A stretch of DNA of 6,776 bases from positions 1,441-8,216 of the forward strand of contig DQCI01000165.1 in assembly GCA_003545125.1 (NCBI GenBank), given 5' to 3'. The translations under genes were made by a program, and so were the position numbers. A model generated the notes under the pieces. It saw nothing but the letters and a program-made list of their open reading frames with translations, made no database searches and had not been told where the DNA came from. This DNA is from Paracoccaceae bacterium. GTDB lineage: Bacteria > Pseudomonadota > Alphaproteobacteria > Rhodobacterales > Rhodobacteraceae. Below, in pieces: positions 5,429 to 6,776 of the stretch (positions are counted from its first letter, which is position 1; every line of letters begins with the position of its first letter).

Positions 5429-6661
5429 ATGCCCAATAGCTTCATCACCCGAAACCCCTCCACGCTGGTCTTCCTCGCCGTGCTCGCGCTGTTCACCATC
5501 GCCATCACGGTGATGTCGGAGGGCTTCGGCCTCGGCCTTGTCTCGACCTCCTTCGTCAAGACCCTCGGCAAGACCCTCACCCTCGCGCTCGTCGCCATCG
5601 CGATGGACCTGGTCTGGGGCTATGCCGGCATCCTCAGCTTGGGCCATTTCGCCTTCTTCGGCCTGGGCGGCTACATGATCGGCATGTGGCTGATGTACGA
5701 GCGCACCCGCCTCATCGTCGAATCCTCGCTCGCCTCCGCGCCGCTGCCGCCGACCGACGCCGAAACCGTCAGCGCCATCGGCAACCAGATCTTCGGCGTG
5801 GTCGGCTCCTCCGAGTTCCCGGTTATCTGGGCATTCTCGCACAGCTTGACACTGCAACTCATCCTCGTCGTCGCCGTGCCTGGCCTGCTCGCGTTGGTCT
5901 TCGGCTGGCTCGCCTTCCGCTCGCGTGTCACCGGCGTCTATCTCTCGATCCTCACCCAGGCGATGACCCTCGCGCTGGCGCTCTACCTCTTCCAGAACGA
6001 CAGCGGGCTGCGCGGCAACAACGGTCTGTCCGGCCTGCAGAACCTTCCCGGCCTCGACGATGTGAGCCAGGACTATGTCTCGATGTGGTTCTTCTGGGCC
6101 TCGGCCCTCGCCCTGGCGCTGGGCTATCTCTTCGCGGCCTGGGTGGTCTCGGGCAAGTTCGGCTCGGTGCTGCGCGGCATTCGCGACAACGAGGCGCGGG
6201 TGCGCTTTCTCGGCTACTCGGTCGAGGGCTACAAGCTCTTCATCTTCACCGTCACGGCGATGATCGCCGGCATCGCGGGCGCGCTCTACTACCCGCAGGC
6301 GGGCATCATCAACCCCGCCGAGATCGCCCCCGTCGCCTCGATCTACCTCGCGGTCTGGGTCGCCATCGGCGGGCGCGGCCGGCTCTACGGTGCGGTTGTT
6401 GGTGCGGTCTTCGTGAGCCTTGTATCGACCTGGTTCACAGGCGGCCAGGCGCCCGGCTTGAACCTGGGATTCTACACCGTGCAATGGGTCGATTGGTGGA
6501 CCATCCTGCTGGGCCTCAGCTTTGTGGCCGTCACCCTGTTCGCCCCCAGGGGCATCGGAAGTCTATTCGATCTCCTGACCGCGCGGCGCGGCCCCGAGCG
6601 GCACGGGGCCGACCTCGGACCCGATGCAGGCTCGCTCCGTGAGAAGGAGGCCAGCGAATGA
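5429..6661 (+). CDS. urtC: Urea ABC transporter permease UrtC
   Basis: Second inner-membrane permease of the urea importer, of the LivM type, forming the channel with UrtB. The 410-residue protein has multiple hydrophobic segments (roughly 11-30, 45-62, 66-90, 135-160, 165-188, 217-240, 268-290, 300-335 and 352-372). Family motifs are WGYAGILSLGHFAFFGLGG (63-81), GVYLSILTQAM (169-179), RGNNGLSGLQ (195-204), the ATPase-contacting loop LRGIRDNEARVRFLGY (248-263), VWVAIGGRGRLYGA (309-322) and FAPRGI (371-376). A polar stretch at about 91-130, probably a periplasmic loop, and a charged C-terminal tail (384-410) make it somewhat longer than the core family. It starts 3 nt after urtB with a GGGGGA ribosome site about 7 nt upstream, and its TGA overlaps the urtD ATG by 4 nt. 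It is clearly one operon, and the call is secure. Confidence 0.95.
   Translation: MPNSFITRNPSTLVFLAVLALFTIAITVMSEGFGLGLVSTSFVKTLGKTLTLALVAIAMDLVWGYAGILSLGHFAFFGLGGYMIGMWLMYERTRLIVESSLASAPLPPTDAETVSAIGNQIFGVVGSSEFPVIWAFSHSLTLQLILVVAVPGLLALVFGWLAFRSRVTGVYLSILTQAMTLALALYLFQNDSGLRGNNGLSGLQNLPGLDDVSQDYVSMWFFWASALALALGYLFAAWVVSGKFGSVLRGIRDNEARVRFLGYSVEGYKLFIFTVTAMIAGIAGALYYPQAGIINPAEIAPVASIYLAVWVAIGGRGRLYGAVVGAVFVSLVSTWFTGGQAPGLNLGFYTVQWVDWWTILLGLSFVAVTLFAPRGIGSLFDLLTARRGPERHGADLGPDAGSLREKEASE
6644..6650 (+). promoter_or_regulatory. Ribosome binding site of urtD inside the urtC 3' end
   Basis: AAGGAGG lies 7 nt before the urtD ATG at 6658, a near-ideal ribosome site and the strongest of the urt genes seen here. 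It lies within the last codons of urtC, which encode the charged C-terminal tail. It fixes the urtD start despite the ATGA overlap. Confidence 0.8.
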
Positions 6662-6776
6662 GCACGCTCCTTGAAGTGTCCGGCGTCTCGGTCTCGTTCG
6701 ACGGGTTCAAGGCGATCAACAACCTCAGCTTCCAGATCGGCGCGGCGGAGCTGCGCGCGATCATCGGCCCGAACGG
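6658..6776 (+). CDS. urtD: Urea ABC transporter ATPase UrtD, N-terminal part; gene runs off the right edge
   Basis: Cytoplasmic ATP-binding subunit of the urea importer, of the LivG type. The 39 complete codons read MSTLLEVSGVSVSFDGFKAI, then NNLSFQIGAAELRAIIGPN. This has the expected aromatic residue of the A-loop (SFDGFKA), the beta-strand pair before the P-loop, and the beginning of Walker A, IIGPNG, where the window stops. The rest of Walker A, the signature motif and Walker B cannot be seen. The ATG overlaps the urtC stop (ATGA). The call to UrtD rather than UrtE rests on its position right after urtC and on the SVSFDGFKA opening, both typical of UrtD; urtE would be expected next. Confidence 0.93.
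   Translation, partial: MSTLLEVSGVSVSFDGFKAINNLSFQIGAAELRAIIGPN

Noticed and set aside
3848..6484. An 878-codon open frame on the minus strand, antisense to urtB and urtC
   Set aside because: Its translation is a monotonous run of Asp, Glu, Arg, His and Gly with no fold signature, as expected when the strand opposite a GC-rich membrane-protein gene is read in register. The sense strand encodes unmistakable UrtB and UrtC.

Overview
The window holds one recognisable and largely ordinary system: the boundary between a urease gene cluster and a urea ABC-transporter operon, transcribed away from each other. GC content is high, genes are tightly packed with Shine-Dalgarno (SD) sequences, and urease gamma and beta are encoded by separate genes (bacterial arrangement). 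UrtB is unusually long, with a signal peptide and a large N-terminal periplasmic domain. Together these suggest an alphaproteobacterium, most likely of the Rhodobacterales type; the lineage is an inference from sequence style and family memory, not from a search.

Left part, minus strand (1-1728): ureD, ureA, ureB and the first 63 codons of ureC run leftward as one operon with near-zero spacing (1 nt ureD/ureA, 10 nt ureA/ureB with the ureB SD over the ureA stop, 1-nt overlap ureB/ureC). UreA, UreB and UreC are the structural subunits of the nickel enzyme that hydrolyses urea to ammonia and carbamate; UreD is the maturation scaffold. The other maturation genes (ureE, ureF, ureG), if present, lie beyond the left edge.

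Centre (about 1729-2052): a 324-bp divergent control region. It has no recognisable protein family, but contains an NtrC-like dyad, extra TTGC half-sites, a 16-bp near-palindrome and a possible short leader ORF. No promoter can be called with confidence.

Right part, plus strand (2053-6776): urtA (periplasmic urea-binding protein), urtB and urtC (membrane permeases) and the first 39 codons of urtD (ATPase) run rightward. A 115-bp gap between urtA and urtB carries a perfect 12-bp GC hairpin and a second stem-loop, a layout expected to let the binding protein be made in excess over the membrane components. urtB, urtC and urtD are packed with a 3-nt gap and a 4-nt overlap.

Functionally, urea is captured by UrtA, imported by UrtBC powered by UrtD (and presumably UrtE beyond the right edge), and broken down by urease to supply ammonium, probably under nitrogen control. 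I found no evidence for a novel system. The points worth a second look are the ureD start, the intergenic regulatory structure, the urtA-urtB hairpins and the large UrtB periplasmic domain.
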